Assembly (NCBI RefSeq): GCF_022788655.1
Contig: NZ_CP084953.1
Coordinates: 186,001-250,000 of the forward strand
Direction of reading: 5' to 3'
DNA from: Sulfitobacter indolifex
Lineage (GTDB): Bacteria; Pseudomonadota; Alphaproteobacteria; Rhodobacterales; Rhodobacteraceae
Length of the DNA: 64,000 bases
The notes beneath the pieces were generated by a model. The model had not been told where the DNA came from and did not search any database. It saw nothing but the letters and a program-made list of their open reading frames with translations. The position numbers were made by a program, and so were the translations under genes. Below, piece after piece: positions 17,366 through 26,535 of the stretch. The first letter of the stretch is position 1; the number at the start of each line of letters is the position of its first letter.

Positions 17366-18316
17366 ATGTTGATCTCCGTTGTTGTGCCGTGCATGAACGA
17401 AGAAGCGTCAATTCCTGGCTTGATAGACCGCCTTGCTCAGGTGATCGCCTCTTATGGAACACGCGCAGAAATTGTGCTGGTCGATGACGGTTCTACAGAT
17501 GGAACATGGGCCGCTATCGAGCGCGCCCGTACGACCTGCCCTTGTTTGCGTGGCATCAAACTATCCGCCAATCGCGGCCACCAGATCGCACTGACGGCGG
17601 GTCTTGAAGCCGCCCAAGGCGAGCGCATTTTTATGCTCGATGCCGATCTGCAAGACCCCCCTGAATTGCTGGGCGACATGATGAGCTTGATGGACCACGG
17701 CTATGACGTGGTCTACGGACGCCGCCGCGAACGACAAGGCGAGACACTTTTCAAACGTGCAACAGCTTGGGCGTTCTACCGCACACTGAACGCAATGTCC
17801 GATGTCGATATCCCTCAAGACACCGGAGACTTCCGTTTGGTCAACCGCAAAACGCTTGATGCTGTCTTGCTAATGCCCGAGCGCGCGCGTTTTGTTCGCG
17901 GTATGTTTGCTTGGGCCGGCTTTCGTCAGATTGGCATCGAGTACACCCGCGCGCCGCGCGCGCTCGGCGAGACGAAATACCCTCTCCGCAAGATGATGCG
18001 GTTTGCAGCCGATGCAATGACGGCATTTTCGACCAAACCTCTGAAGTTCGCGACCCGCATGTCCTTCGCCAGCCTTGGGTTTGCCGCACTGATGATGGTC
18101 TATGTGGCCTATTCGTTGATTATTTATCAGACCGCCCCCGGCTGGGCCTCTGTTGTGTTGGCCATCAGCCTGTTTTCGGGGGTGCAATTGCTGACCTTGG
18201 GTATCTTAGGAGAGTACATTGGGCGCCTCTATATCGAGGCCAAAAACCGACCTCTCTACTTTGTATCCGAAGATACACGCAGCGCCGCATTACTTCCCCT
18301 GCGTGAAGTGGGTTGA
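17366..18316 (+). CDS. GT2 family glycosyltransferase (undecaprenyl-phosphate glycosyltransferase, GtrB-like)
   Basis: 316 aa. The GT2 domain carries VVPCMNEEASIPG, LVDDGSTDGTW and DADLQDPP (DxD). Two C-terminal transmembrane helices lie at about residues 240-300, as in GtrB/ArnC/DPM1 enzymes that load a sugar onto undecaprenyl phosphate. I chose the ATG at 17366, after CAAGGTAG, over an in-frame GTG at 17336. It sits 4 bp upstream of a GtrA-like fragment and close to a GtrS-like gene, forming a gtr-type group. Confidence 0.9.
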   Translation: MLISVVVPCMNEEASIPGLIDRLAQVIASYGTRAEIVLVDDGSTDGTWAAIERARTTCPCLRGIKLSANRGHQIALTAGLEAAQGERIFMLDADLQDPPELLGDMMSLMDHGYDVVYGRRRERQGETLFKRATAWAFYRTLNAMSDVDIPQDTGDFRLVNRKTLDAVLLMPERARFVRGMFAWAGFRQIGIEYTRAPRALGETKYPLRKMMRFAADAMTAFSTKPLKFATRMSFASLGFAALMMVYVAYSLIIYQTAPGWASVVLAISLFSGVQLLTLGILGEYIGRLYIEAKNRPLYFVSEDTRSAALLPLREVG

Positions 18317-18320
18317 GGGT

Positions 18321-18639
18321 GTGCTTCACTCCAATCGGGTTTTTTCATTCGCGTTCATAGGGGCCCTGGTCGCCGCTCTTTACGTAGGGCTCTACCTCAC
18401 CTTCCTGCGCTTCGGTTTGGGTTCAGGGACCGCCAATGGCCTCGCATTCAGCCTCGCCGTACTCCATTACCCAACATCGGGTGCCCGAAGGCGTATCAAT
18501 CAAAGAGGGAGGGGATATCCGATGGAAACTCCGTCGCCTTGTCATGCCACGTCTGCCGCAAAACACCGTGACGCGGATCGCTCAAGCCCGTGCTCGGGTC
18601 CTCGCCGCGCGCGTTGGCGATAAAAGAGGTGCCATGTGA
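18321..18639 (+). pseudogene. GtrA-like flippase fragment, frameshifted
   Basis: From the GTG at 18321 the frame encodes about 45 residues typical of the GtrA N-terminus (two membrane segments: VFSFAFIGALVAALYV and NGLAFSLAV). Around 18460 the likely continuation (SITQHRVPEG) moves to the +1 frame. That frame runs to a TGA at 18637-18639, which overlaps the GTG of the next gene. The second half of GtrA (two more helices) is missing and replaced by a basic, non-membrane stretch. It looks like a deleted and frameshifted flippase gene; a sequencing error alone would not restore the missing helices. Confidence 0.5.
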
Positions 18640-20096
18640 CACTCGCGACAGATTGCACGGCATACGCCGCTCCCCCACCAGACGCACTGCCTAAAAGTGC
18701 CGTCAGGCACCCTCTCCTAAGAGCGTTCTGGGTGACCCTATTGGCCGTTTGCGTCGTGTCGCTCCCCAACCTCACAGACCCCTTTATTCGGCACGATGAT
18801 TATCCTGCACTTTTCGGCGAAGCAGATTTGTTCTGGAACAAAACACTGCATGAGGGACGCTGGCTTAATTACATCTGGCATCTACGCGGCATAGAGACCC
18901 CCGCATGGCTGAACTTTGCAGTCTACCAGATCCTTTGGGCCCTTCTGGCCGCCGCTCTCGCTGTCGCTGCTATGGGACGCGAAGGACATCCGTGGTTCAT
19001 AGCGGCCTTGTCGCTGTTCATCTTGGGATCAGCTCCTGCCACTCTTATTTCTCTTTGGTTCAACACGCTGATTCCCGGCCTCGCAGTCGTCACACTATAT
19101 GCAGTGTTAGGATGCGGGCTATCGCAACGCAGCCTGCGCGCATTGCTACCCATCTTCGTCATCATCAGCTTTTGGGCCTACCCAACCTATTCGTTGATCC
19201 TGCTGGCTGTATGCCTCATGCGCACGCGTGAGCGCTCCCTGGGCGATTTGATGGGGCTTGTGACACTCTTTATATGCAGCTTTGCTGTCGCCGTTTTACT
19301 GACATACGCGGTAAACTGGCACGTTCACGGTGTATTCGGTGTGCCGCTCGCAGACTGGCGGAATGCAGCACCTGCCGGTGATCTGAAAGGTATGATCACC
19401 AACCTGGCTGTAGTGAAGGATACATTTGAGCTCCTATTGGCGGTCGGCTCCTATAATTTTCTACCAGCCGCCTATTTCCATATAGGCTTATTGCTCATTG
19501 CAACGTGCGTCTTGATCAAACGAGCCCCAGGCGAAGCGCTCTATTTGCATGCTGGACTATGGGTCGGCATGGCCTTGATGGTGTTGCAGGCTCTCAAGCT
19601 AGGTGTCGTCGTACCTGCACGTGCATTTAGCTTCGCGTGGCTCTATTACGCTGTGATCGTCGTGCGCGCGACAGCCCTGCTCAGTGAAAGCCCTACTCTA
19701 GCCGGACGTCTGATGCGCAATCTGACGCTGCTGGTGGCTCTTTCCTATCTGTTGCAGACGTTTCTTCACTACACCCAACACCGTCCTTGGCAGGCCGAAA
19801 CGAGTATGGTGGGCGCTACATTACGTGAGATAGACCCGGTTATCGAACGACCGGTCCTCGTCTACGGCGATGTGCTGACATTAGATAGCGCGAAGGCTGC
19901 CCATCTTCAAAGCGACCTCGCGCTTAGTTTTCGGATGCAACAGTTGACCGGTCACCGGGTTGTGCTCTGCCATAGTGCGCCAAAAGCCTGCTTGGAGATT
20001 TCGGACTCTCGCCAAGCCGAAGGCTTGCCCGCCGCTCTAAAAATGGAAGTCCAGGCCAACAGAGGAAAAATCCTCCTAAAGGGCCCCTCGATGTGA
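18636..20096 (+). CDS. GtrS/GtrII-like membrane glucosyltransferase
   Basis: 486 aa, about ten transmembrane segments. An N-terminal periplasmic-facing motif (RHDDYPALFGEADLF, then HEGRWLNYIWHL) resembles the acidic motif and GRW of the GtrII family. These enzymes transfer the lipid-linked sugar made by GtrB to a surface polysaccharide. The GTG start overlaps the preceding frame by 4 bp. It is adjacent to the GT2 gene, so the pair probably decorates a cell-surface glycan. Confidence 0.75.
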   Translation: MTLATDCTAYAAPPPDALPKSAVRHPLLRAFWVTLLAVCVVSLPNLTDPFIRHDDYPALFGEADLFWNKTLHEGRWLNYIWHLRGIETPAWLNFAVYQILWALLAAALAVAAMGREGHPWFIAALSLFILGSAPATLISLWFNTLIPGLAVVTLYAVLGCGLSQRSLRALLPIFVIISFWAYPTYSLILLAVCLMRTRERSLGDLMGLVTLFICSFAVAVLLTYAVNWHVHGVFGVPLADWRNAAPAGDLKGMITNLAVVKDTFELLLAVGSYNFLPAAYFHIGLLLIATCVLIKRAPGEALYLHAGLWVGMALMVLQALKLGVVVPARAFSFAWLYYAVIVVRATALLSESPTLAGRLMRNLTLLVALSYLLQTFLHYTQHRPWQAETSMVGATLREIDPVIERPVLVYGDVLTLDSAKAAHLQSDLALSFRMQQLTGHRVVLCHSAPKACLEISDSRQAEGLPAALKMEVQANRGKILLKGPSM

Positions 20097-20386
20097 GCAA
20101 AAGAGCATAGCCATCTTTGCGATGTCCTCGGCATAAGGCACCCACCACACGAGGCGTGCAGGAACCCTTCTATGGTTGCCGATCGGGGTAGAATAGGGTT
20201 CGAAGCGACAGGCCGATCATCTTTGTCTCGGCCTCCTTCATCGAGAGTAACCAGCACATCTCGATGCGCCTTATAAGGCGCCCAAAAAATAACACAAAGT
20301 TAACAATATATCGGCTTTGAGCGACAAACTTTCGTCTCATCCCACGATTATACCTATTCATAGAACACATGCAAAAGGAACAGACC
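20097..20386. other. Intergenic region upstream of the pilin genes, with a perfect palindrome
   Basis: No gene seen. A 16-bp perfect palindrome, GCGCCTTATAAGGCGC, lies at 20266-20281. It is followed by A residues, not T, so it is not a plus-strand terminator. It may be a regulator site for the pilin gene that starts about 105 bp downstream. Confidence 0.4.
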
Positions 20387-20581
20387 ATGAAATTTTCTCT
20401 GAATATGAAGCGTTTCTCCCGTGACGAAGATGGCGCCGTTACAGTCGACTGGGTTGTGCTCACAGCAGCTATTGTCGGCTTGGCGGTTGTCGCCTTCGGC
20501 GCCATCGAAGGTGCAACATCTGACATGGCGTCTGACATCGCATCTGAGATTACCGCATCTAATGCTGACGCAAGTACTTAA
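20387..20581 (+). CDS. Flp-type (type IVb) pilin-like protein 1
   Basis: 64 aa. A short basic leader (NMKRFSRDEDG) is followed by GAVTVDWVVLTAAIVGLA, a hydrophobic N-terminal helix after a Gly with a nearby acidic residue, as in class III/Flp pilin precursors. The start at 20387 follows AAAGGAA; an ATG at 20369 is also in frame. A hairpin terminator follows at 20695. No tad assembly genes are in the window, so any assembly system would be elsewhere. Confidence 0.75.
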   Translation: MKFSLNMKRFSRDEDGAVTVDWVVLTAAIVGLAVVAFGAIEGATSDMASDIASEITASNADAST

Positions 20582-20694
20582 TATTTCCGCATCTGAAGAT
20601 CTGTAACAACAGGCTTTAGCTGCTTGATATTCAGGGTTGGTATCTCTCAATACTAGGGCGTCTTCCCCTCCAAGGAGCGCCCAGCACCCTGAAC

Positions 20695-20726
20695 GGCCGC
20701 GTCAATTTGATTGGCGCGGCCTTTTC
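20695..20726 (+). terminator. Rho-independent terminator after pilin 1
   Basis: Inverted repeat GGCCGCGTCAA ... TTGGCGCGGCC followed by TTTTCC. It ends the pilin 1 transcript before the second copy. Confidence 0.7.
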
Positions 20727-20959
20727 CATGCAAGCTTGGCGCATGCAAAGGGGCATCAAAATGCTCTTCGTTTGTAACCAGCATGTTCGCTCAATCTATT
20801 TTTTTGCAGCAGTAGCTGCTCTCACTCTCACCTCAGCTGAGAGCAAAATATTCCCCGACGAATATCGCAAAATCACTCCTATATTTTCGACTTTGGACAA
20901 AATTTAGCCTTTAATCATCAATACTTTAGCGTATCAAAATCATGTAAAAGGGCCCCAGC

Positions 20960-21136
20960 ATGAAACACTTAGTAAATGTGAAGAAGTTCCTCAGGAACGA
21001 AGACGGTGCAGTAACAGTGGACTGGGTTGTCTTGACCGCTGCTATCGTAGGTCTGGCGATTTTGGCATTTAACACAATCGGCGACGCAACATCGGATATG
21101 GCGTCGGACCTCGCGGTTGATATTGCGTCTCAGTAA
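20960..21136 (+). CDS. Flp-type (type IVb) pilin-like protein 2
   Basis: 58 aa paralog of the protein at 20387. The core GAVTVDWVVLTAAIVGLA and the downstream ATSDMASD are identical, while leader and tail differ (MKHLVNVKKFLRNED at the start). The ATG at 20960 follows AAAGGG. Each copy has its own upstream gap and terminator, so they are separate transcription units and may be expressed under different conditions. Confidence 0.75.
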   Translation: MKHLVNVKKFLRNEDGAVTVDWVVLTAAIVGLAILAFNTIGDATSDMASDLAVDIASQ

Positions 21137-21183
21137 TTGCAGTCCGCTGATTAAACGCCCCTCCTTAAGCGGCTATTAACTTG

Positions 21184-21217
21184 AAAGGCCATGCTATCTT
21201 GATAGCGCGGCCTTTTG
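21184..21217 (+). terminator. Rho-independent terminator after pilin 2
   Basis: AAAGGCC-AT-GCTATC, a TT loop, then GATAGC-GC-GGCCTTTT: two stacked stems followed by a T run. Confidence 0.75.
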
Positions 21218-22221
21218 TTTTGCTTCCAAAGATCCCGGGGCGAACGGCACAGCCAACAAAAGGTGTGCTCTGCCGGAAAACTGGGGGCCGATGAGCGCCC
21301 CCCCCCTATAAGACGTACAAGGGATGCGTAAATGCACCTCGAGCTCGTTTTCTTGAGCTCTGCAAATTTGGCACTAAGTTCCTGTTCAGGGGCTAGTGCG
21401 CTTTTCTTCTCCCCCAAGTTGGGGCGCACATAAGCATGGTACGCCCTAAAAGATGTAGCCGGGACGGGCAGCTCTGCCCGGCTACATCCCAATCCCACAA
21501 GCTTCACAACCGCACCCCTTAAACAGAGGGGTACTGTCGTGAGCCGCCGCCTCACCAGGTCTCTGCAATCACATCTGTTCAAGGCTTCTACAGCAGCCTG
21601 GAAATCTCCGGATTCTTCCGAATTTGGTCCATTCGGCTGGCCCCTGCAGGCGCCAGCGTCACTTTAAAGAAGACGTTCCTAGGCCCGGAGCAGGTCGCAA
21701 GCTGACCGCTTGAGTCATCTCAGGCATGCTCCGCAATCTGCGCAAATAATCAGATACTTACTGTCGATCTCTTCATGCAAATGCTGACACTCGGTCCATT
21801 TCCCATAAAGCATGTAATTTTTCAGCTTCTTGAACACCTGACACCTCTGTCGCTGTGAGCATTGCACCTTGGCATTTCAGCTCCCTGCCCCTTGGCACGC
21901 ATCCTCTTTAATTTGCGGTGGCTGACCAACTTTAGAAATCACTGGGCCCATTTAGCCTTCGGCCGCTTCGGGCCTCAGCGCAGGCATGGGCCTGGGTTCT
22001 GGGTGCCATCGGAAAGAGTACTAAATTTCCGTTTCCGCGCAAGCGTCGCTCCCACAGATCACCTCCGCACCACTGCAACTGTGAAGTGCATTCGATAAGC
22101 GCCGCTGCGGCAAATCAGGCAGATCGCAAACTACTATGCAGAATTTCCGCCGTGCACTACCCTCATGAGAAGCAGTGAGGTGGCAGATGTTCTAGGCGCT
22201 CGAACAATCGAAAGGTTTCCC
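21218..22221. other. About 1-kb gene-free region with a long hairpin
   Basis: No convincing coding frame. It contains a perfect 12-bp inverted repeat, GATGTAGCCGGG (21452-21463) and its complement (21477-21488). The loop can itself pair (GGGCA with TGCCC), giving alternative structures. No T run follows on either strand. Confidence 0.45.
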
Positions 22222-23985
22222 ATGGTTTCTCCAAGCATCAACTCCGAAACGACATCAATGACCGGCACAAGCGGCACAAGCTACATTGATGCCCTTTTGG
22301 CCCCTAGAGAACCTCTTCAGGTCCCTGTTTCTGAACGCGATGAGGTGAATGGGATAACAATCGCAAAGTGGGGTGGCCCGATCGGCTCGGGGGCTGAGCT
22401 TACTTTCAGTTTTTTCGACATGGCCTCGACATTCGCGCCCTCTTATCCGTCTCAATATACCGACAATATAGGCGAAATGAGCGCCTCCCTTGAGGCAGCC
22501 TTCAGAGCAGCGTTTGAAAGCTGGTCTACGTTCGCTGATGTCAGTTTTACCGAGATGACAGAGACATCGACAAACGTGGGAGACATTCGGATCGGTCTAT
22601 CCCTATCCAATCCGAATTACGCCCCCAACAGCCTCAGCGCAGAGGCGATACCCCCGGCAGTCCAAGGCCTTCATGCTGGCGATGTTTTCCTCGCTGGAGG
22701 ATTTGAGAGCCTTCAAGAAAGCGACCTCGAACCCGGCCAGTTGCCTTATCTTACGGTGCTGCACGAACTCGGCCATGCGGTTTTCAACCTAGGAGACGTA
22801 TCGGCTTCCCCAGGTTGGAATAATGAAACACTTCCTACAGAATTGAACTACCGCTCCCAGACAATCATGAGCTACGCGGTTCTCCCCAGCCTGACCGAGG
22901 AAGACATTTCCGCAAACCAAGGAGAGCTTTCCTATTTTCCAACGACACCCATGATCTTGGACATACTCGCGGCCCAATGGCTCTATGGACCAAACATGAA
23001 CACGAACCTTGGAGATGACATCTATGCCTTCTCCCCCTCTCAGACATACCACGAGACCATCTGGGATGCTGGGGGGATAGATACGTTTGATGCCTCTGAG
23101 ATCACCACTGGTGTGTCCATCGATCTTAGGCCCGGCACATTGAGTGATGTGGGCTCAACGATTACCGCGGCAACAATTTCTGGCACAACAGCCCTCACTG
23201 AAACCGTTGGCATCGCCTTCGGCGCTTTTATAGAAAATGCCATCGGAGGTGACGGATCAGACAGCTTGCGAGGCAATGAGCTCAACAACATCCTGTGGGG
23301 AGGCGACGGCGCTGACATTATGGGCGGCGGCGGCGGCAGTGATGTATTGATCGCTGCATCGCAATCGACGCAACCGGGGACAGGAGACACCGCTTACTTT
23401 GAGGGTCGGTCGGATACTTTCGATATCGTGGGCGGGATTGATTATACTGTTGTCACCGCAACAGACGGCAGCAGAGACAAGCTTTTTGGGTTTCAGTTCC
23501 TCCGTTTCGACGACCAGCTAATTGAACTTAACGCGGGTTCGGCGCTCGCAGGGGCGGGGCGCCCCGAAGACTTTGTCATCGCTGAGCGTGTGGCTTTGCT
23601 CTATGAAGCGGCCCTGAACCGAGAGGGCGCGATCGATCTGCCAGGGCTTAATTTCTATATTGATGTCACACAGAGGGATGGCTTGTCAGATGAGTTCTTG
23701 GCGGCAGACCTTATGACAAGCCCGGAGTTCACCGCAAACTTTGGTGACGTCACCACCCTGTCGAACGCAGACTTCCTTGAGCAAATTTATCTCAACGTTT
23801 TGGATCGGTCATCAGATTCCGCTGGCAGGCAATTCTATCTGGACCTGTTGAATGAGGGGGCGATCAGCAAAGCACTGGCATTGGCAGACATCGCCATCAG
23901 CCCAGAGAACACCGTGGAATCGACATCTGTCCTTATGGGGCTCTACGAGACCAGCACCGGAGACTGGGGGTTCTTAACCCCATAG
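22222..23985 (+). CDS. RTX metalloprotease-like protein with DUF4214 tail and atypical zinc motif
   Basis: 587 aa. The N-terminal metzincin-like domain has HELGHAVFNLGD at residues 181-192 and a Met-turn TIMSY near residue 216. Serralysins have HExxHxxGxxH; here the third His position is not met and an Asp follows GD, so metal binding may be altered. An RTX region follows (GGDGSDSL, LWGGDGADIMGGGG, about residues 350-375), then two DUF4214 repeats (LLYEAALNREGA; IYLNVLDRSSDSAG). The start at 22222 follows GAAAGG. It is probably type I-secreted and related in layout to the protein at 45522. Confidence 0.8.
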   Translation: MVSPSINSETTSMTGTSGTSYIDALLAPREPLQVPVSERDEVNGITIAKWGGPIGSGAELTFSFFDMASTFAPSYPSQYTDNIGEMSASLEAAFRAAFESWSTFADVSFTEMTETSTNVGDIRIGLSLSNPNYAPNSLSAEAIPPAVQGLHAGDVFLAGGFESLQESDLEPGQLPYLTVLHELGHAVFNLGDVSASPGWNNETLPTELNYRSQTIMSYAVLPSLTEEDISANQGELSYFPTTPMILDILAAQWLYGPNMNTNLGDDIYAFSPSQTYHETIWDAGGIDTFDASEITTGVSIDLRPGTLSDVGSTITAATISGTTALTETVGIAFGAFIENAIGGDGSDSLRGNELNNILWGGDGADIMGGGGGSDVLIAASQSTQPGTGDTAYFEGRSDTFDIVGGIDYTVVTATDGSRDKLFGFQFLRFDDQLIELNAGSALAGAGRPEDFVIAERVALLYEAALNREGAIDLPGLNFYIDVTQRDGLSDEFLAADLMTSPEFTANFGDVTTLSNADFLEQIYLNVLDRSSDSAGRQFYLDLLNEGAISKALALADIAISPENTVESTSVLMGLYETSTGDWGFLTP

Positions 23986-24185
23986 CACATATAGCCCTTT
24001 CGCAACGGGTCGAACCCAGCCTCTGCTGTATGTTGGCATATGTCGATACGGCCGATTGCAAGCACGGATCGTCGATCTATCCTGCGCAGACGCTGCTAAG
24101 CTTTGGGCCCCCCGCAACACGCGTGCCGCGCGAAACCCGCTCGGCTGCGGAAGGTTTTGCCCAGACAAGCGTTTAGGAGAGTTTT

Positions 24186-24527
24186 ATGTCATCTGCGAAA
24201 TCAAGAGACGAGATTTGGTCTGAATGGCGCGATCTCGTGAACATGGCGCCTCAGGAACTCGAAGACTGGCTGAAGAGCGATGCCTCCAAATCAGTCGGTG
24301 ACACGGATGGTGGCGAGAGCACCGGCCATAAATCAGGTCGCAAGATTGTCGATATAAAGCACACCAACAAAGATGATTTGAGCGATGACCAATGGGACCA
24401 TATGGGCAAGGTCGTAGGCTATATCAAACGCCATATGTCTCAGGGCGGCCCATCAAACAACAAAGAGAGCTCCGCATGGCGTTACTCTCTTATGAACTGG
24501 GGCCATGACCCGCTCAAAGAAGATTGA
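24186..24527 (+). CDS. DUF3140 family protein
   Basis: 113 aa, acidic and basic mixed, with EIWSEWRDLVNM at the start and AWRYSLMNWGHDP at the end, typical of DUF3140 proteins. Function is not established. A strong AGGAGAG precedes the ATG. It is a single gene, bordered downstream by an IS remnant. Confidence 0.8.
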   Translation: MSSAKSRDEIWSEWRDLVNMAPQELEDWLKSDASKSVGDTDGGESTGHKSGRKIVDIKHTNKDDLSDDQWDHMGKVVGYIKRHMSQGGPSNNKESSAWRYSLMNWGHDPLKED

Positions 24528-24545
24528 CGCGTCTTTGGCATCTGA

Positions 24546-24668
24546 TCCGAGATGAAAATTTAGGGGGTGTCCGCAAACCGTGTTGGTGCGCTTCGTTATC
24601 TCGCAGAAAAACATCTTTGCCGATATCAACGCCAACCGACATCAGCTCATCAAAATCATTCTTCGCCA
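24546..24668 (-). mobile_element. IS110-like transposase N-terminal remnant and left inverted end
   Basis: On the minus strand the frame starts MAKNDFDELMSVGVDIGKDVF, the RuvC-like DEDD N-terminus of IS110-family transposases, then decays within 15 residues. It runs into a roughly 38-bp sequence (24546-24586) that recurs in opposite orientation at 26908-26944. No full transposase remains. Confidence 0.55.
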
Positions 24669-24896
24669 TGCTACTTCTCCTATTTGCAGTATAGGCCAAG
24701 CCTAACCTGCTGGGTGAAGCAGCCGGTACATCCCATTAACGACCGCACGAGGGGCGAAGGTTTTCGCAGTTTCAGCATAGGCTGATCCGGCAAGATCGGC
24801 CCCTTGCTGCCATCGGCCGAGGATACTCACGCTGCGCTGCAGTCCATCAATTTGGACATTCCCGAACTTCTCGTACGCGCGAAATTTCGGCGCTGG

Positions 24897-25229
24897 TCAG
24901 AGAGGTTTTCGACCCAAAACCTTGAGAGTTATGGCACGACCAAACCGCATCAACGGATAGACCGCATTCGCAATCCGATCCGAGCTTAAAACCCCTTGCC
25001 GCCGCGATAGGCGCGAGAGCAGGGCGACAGCTTTCGCGCCTTGGAAAATCTCACCATCAAGATCGACAACCATGCCTTCGTTCAAATCCAGATTATAGCT
25101 ATTGGCCGTGATACGATCGGCACGCGCATCGGTCAGTTCAACGGCGTGGTCGTCACGAAGACGAAGGAGCGCGACATAGTTCGCACAAAAAGGGCATTCA
25201 CCGTCGTAGACAATCCGCAACGGCGTCAT
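24897..25229 (-). CDS. DCC-family thiol-disulfide oxidoreductase-like protein
   Basis: 110 aa, DUF393/DCC family. The YDGECPFC motif (DxxCPxC) is at residues 9-16, then a thioredoxin-like fold with DGEIFQGAKAVALLSR. It overlaps the upstream HTTM gene by 4 bp. DCC proteins often pair with HTTM membrane proteins, so joint function in redox or membrane chemistry is likely, although substrates are unknown. Confidence 0.85.
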   Translation of the reverse strand: MTPLRIVYDGECPFCANYVALLRLRDDHAVELTDARADRITANSYNLDLNEGMVVDLDGEIFQGAKAVALLSRLSRRQGVLSSDRIANAVYPLMRFGRAITLKVLGRKPL

Positions 25230-26050
25230 GGCTCTTGCATCCTCTTGGTGAACTTTTGGACGGTTTGCGGGTCTATCAACGCAAGGTATAGCAGCATCAT
25301 GGTCGCTGAATACGTGCTTACAGGGAGCAACAGGTAGAACGTAGCATGCATGCTGAGACCGATAAAAAAGGCCGTTGCGCGATGGCGCCGTGTGAGGATC
25401 GCGTAGGCGAGAAAATATTCCACAACCAAAACGGCACAGGACATCAGCGAAAGCAGCATGGGGGAGACGAGAAGTATCTCAAGCGTGCGGCCTGAATAGC
25501 TCCAAACAAAAATCTGCTCAAGCCTTTGGCCGGAAAGGAAAGCTTGGTCCGTTTTGTCCACCGCGGTCCAGAAATAAAGTGCTGACATCTGCAAGGCGAT
25601 CAGGCGTTGCCCCCATAAGATGCCGTGCTCGGGTAGAACTTGATTTCCGCTCTCAATGGCCGCCCATCGGTCATAGGAGTAAGACCGGCCACAATCAGTA
25701 AACATCAGGAAAATACACGATATACCAAGAATATAGACATGGTGATGATCCCAACCAGCGGTGCCGAGGCCAGCCTGCCTCATCCCGTATAGGAGAAATA
25801 TCGTTATCCCCAGCAGGCCGATCGACGCTCTTGCGCGGACGCCCAGAAGGGCTGCGATCGCAAAGGTAAAGAAGACCAGTCCCAGAAGCAGTTCGTTGAA
25901 TGTCTCCGCTGAGAATGGTGCGACTTCGGCACCGAAGCGGATAATTGCCATGGTTGCCAGTCCAATTCGCAAAAGCGCCACTGACCGTGTTGGCCCAGCA
26001 GCGTCCGGGCCCCAAGCAACGAAGTCGCGCAACATCACCCCAGCATTCAT
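25226..26050 (-). CDS. HTTM-like multi-pass membrane protein
   Basis: 274 aa with about seven hydrophobic segments and the family-like TAGWDHHHVYILG and LQMSALYFWTAVDK features of HTTM (vitamin K gamma-carboxylase-like) proteins. The ATG at 26050 shares its first base with the stop of the upstream gene (TGATG). It is the middle of a three-gene operon ending in the DCC protein. Confidence 0.8.
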   Translation of the reverse strand: MNAGVMLRDFVAWGPDAAGPTRSVALLRIGLATMAIIRFGAEVAPFSAETFNELLLGLVFFTFAIAALLGVRARASIGLLGITIFLLYGMRQAGLGTAGWDHHHVYILGISCIFLMFTDCGRSYSYDRWAAIESGNQVLPEHGILWGQRLIALQMSALYFWTAVDKTDQAFLSGQRLEQIFVWSYSGRTLEILLVSPMLLSLMSCAVLVVEYFLAYAILTRRHRATAFFIGLSMHATFYLLLPVSTYSATMMLLYLALIDPQTVQKFTKRMQEP

Positions 26051-26535
26051 CAGTCTTCTCCTTCGCCGGAAGCGCAAATATTTTCGATCTGCACCGGTCG
26101 CCACCCCTGACGGGTTCCAACCGCTCCATCGAAACTAACGGAGCTCGTATCCGGCACCGTTGCGCATAGTGGTGCGGCGAAATGGGCGAAGTGGTCTTCC
26201 GAGAAAATGCGATTTTCGAAAAGGTAGTGCAAAATCAATGGGTATCGTTCTATGTTCGCCGCCTCCAATGGAGTGAGTATTGCTTCCACACCATCCTCAG
26301 ATCGCACGACAAAACGGCCATTGGGAATGCCTACACCCACCCCGGAGAACATGACCCACTCGCGTAGCCACGGAGAATGGGAGTCAAAGAGCTGTCCGGG
26401 CGCCGGCCCCAAATAGATCAACACAGTAAACAAACCGAAAGCAATGTGGCGCAATAAGGTCGAGAGATTTCCGATCAGCGGGCGTGACACGGTTTCAAGT
26501 GCGGGGGCATGGGTCATTACTTCGGTCACTTTCAC
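26050..26535 (-). CDS. Hypothetical membrane-anchored protein, first gene of the HTTM/DCC operon
   Basis: 161 aa. One hydrophobic segment (HIAFGLFTVLIYLG) at about residues 30-43 is followed by a soluble domain (SPWLREWVMFSGVGVG and a C-terminal ENICASGEGED). This resembles small partner proteins found beside HTTM proteins. I cannot name the family. Translation is coupled to the HTTM gene. Confidence 0.75.
   Translation of the reverse strand: MKVTEVMTHAPALETVSRPLIGNLSTLLRHIAFGLFTVLIYLGPAPGQLFDSHSPWLREWVMFSGVGVGIPNGRFVVRSEDGVEAILTPLEAANIERYPLILHYLFENRIFSEDHFAHFAAPLCATVPDTSSVSFDGAVGTRQGWRPVQIENICASGEGED

Noticed and set aside
20707-20907. 66-codon frame between the two pilin genes
   Set aside because: It starts inside a terminator and lacks a ribosome binding site.
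21151-21582. Minus-strand 143-codon frame after the second pilin
   Set aside because: It runs antisense to the terminator, crosses the long hairpin and has shadow-like composition.
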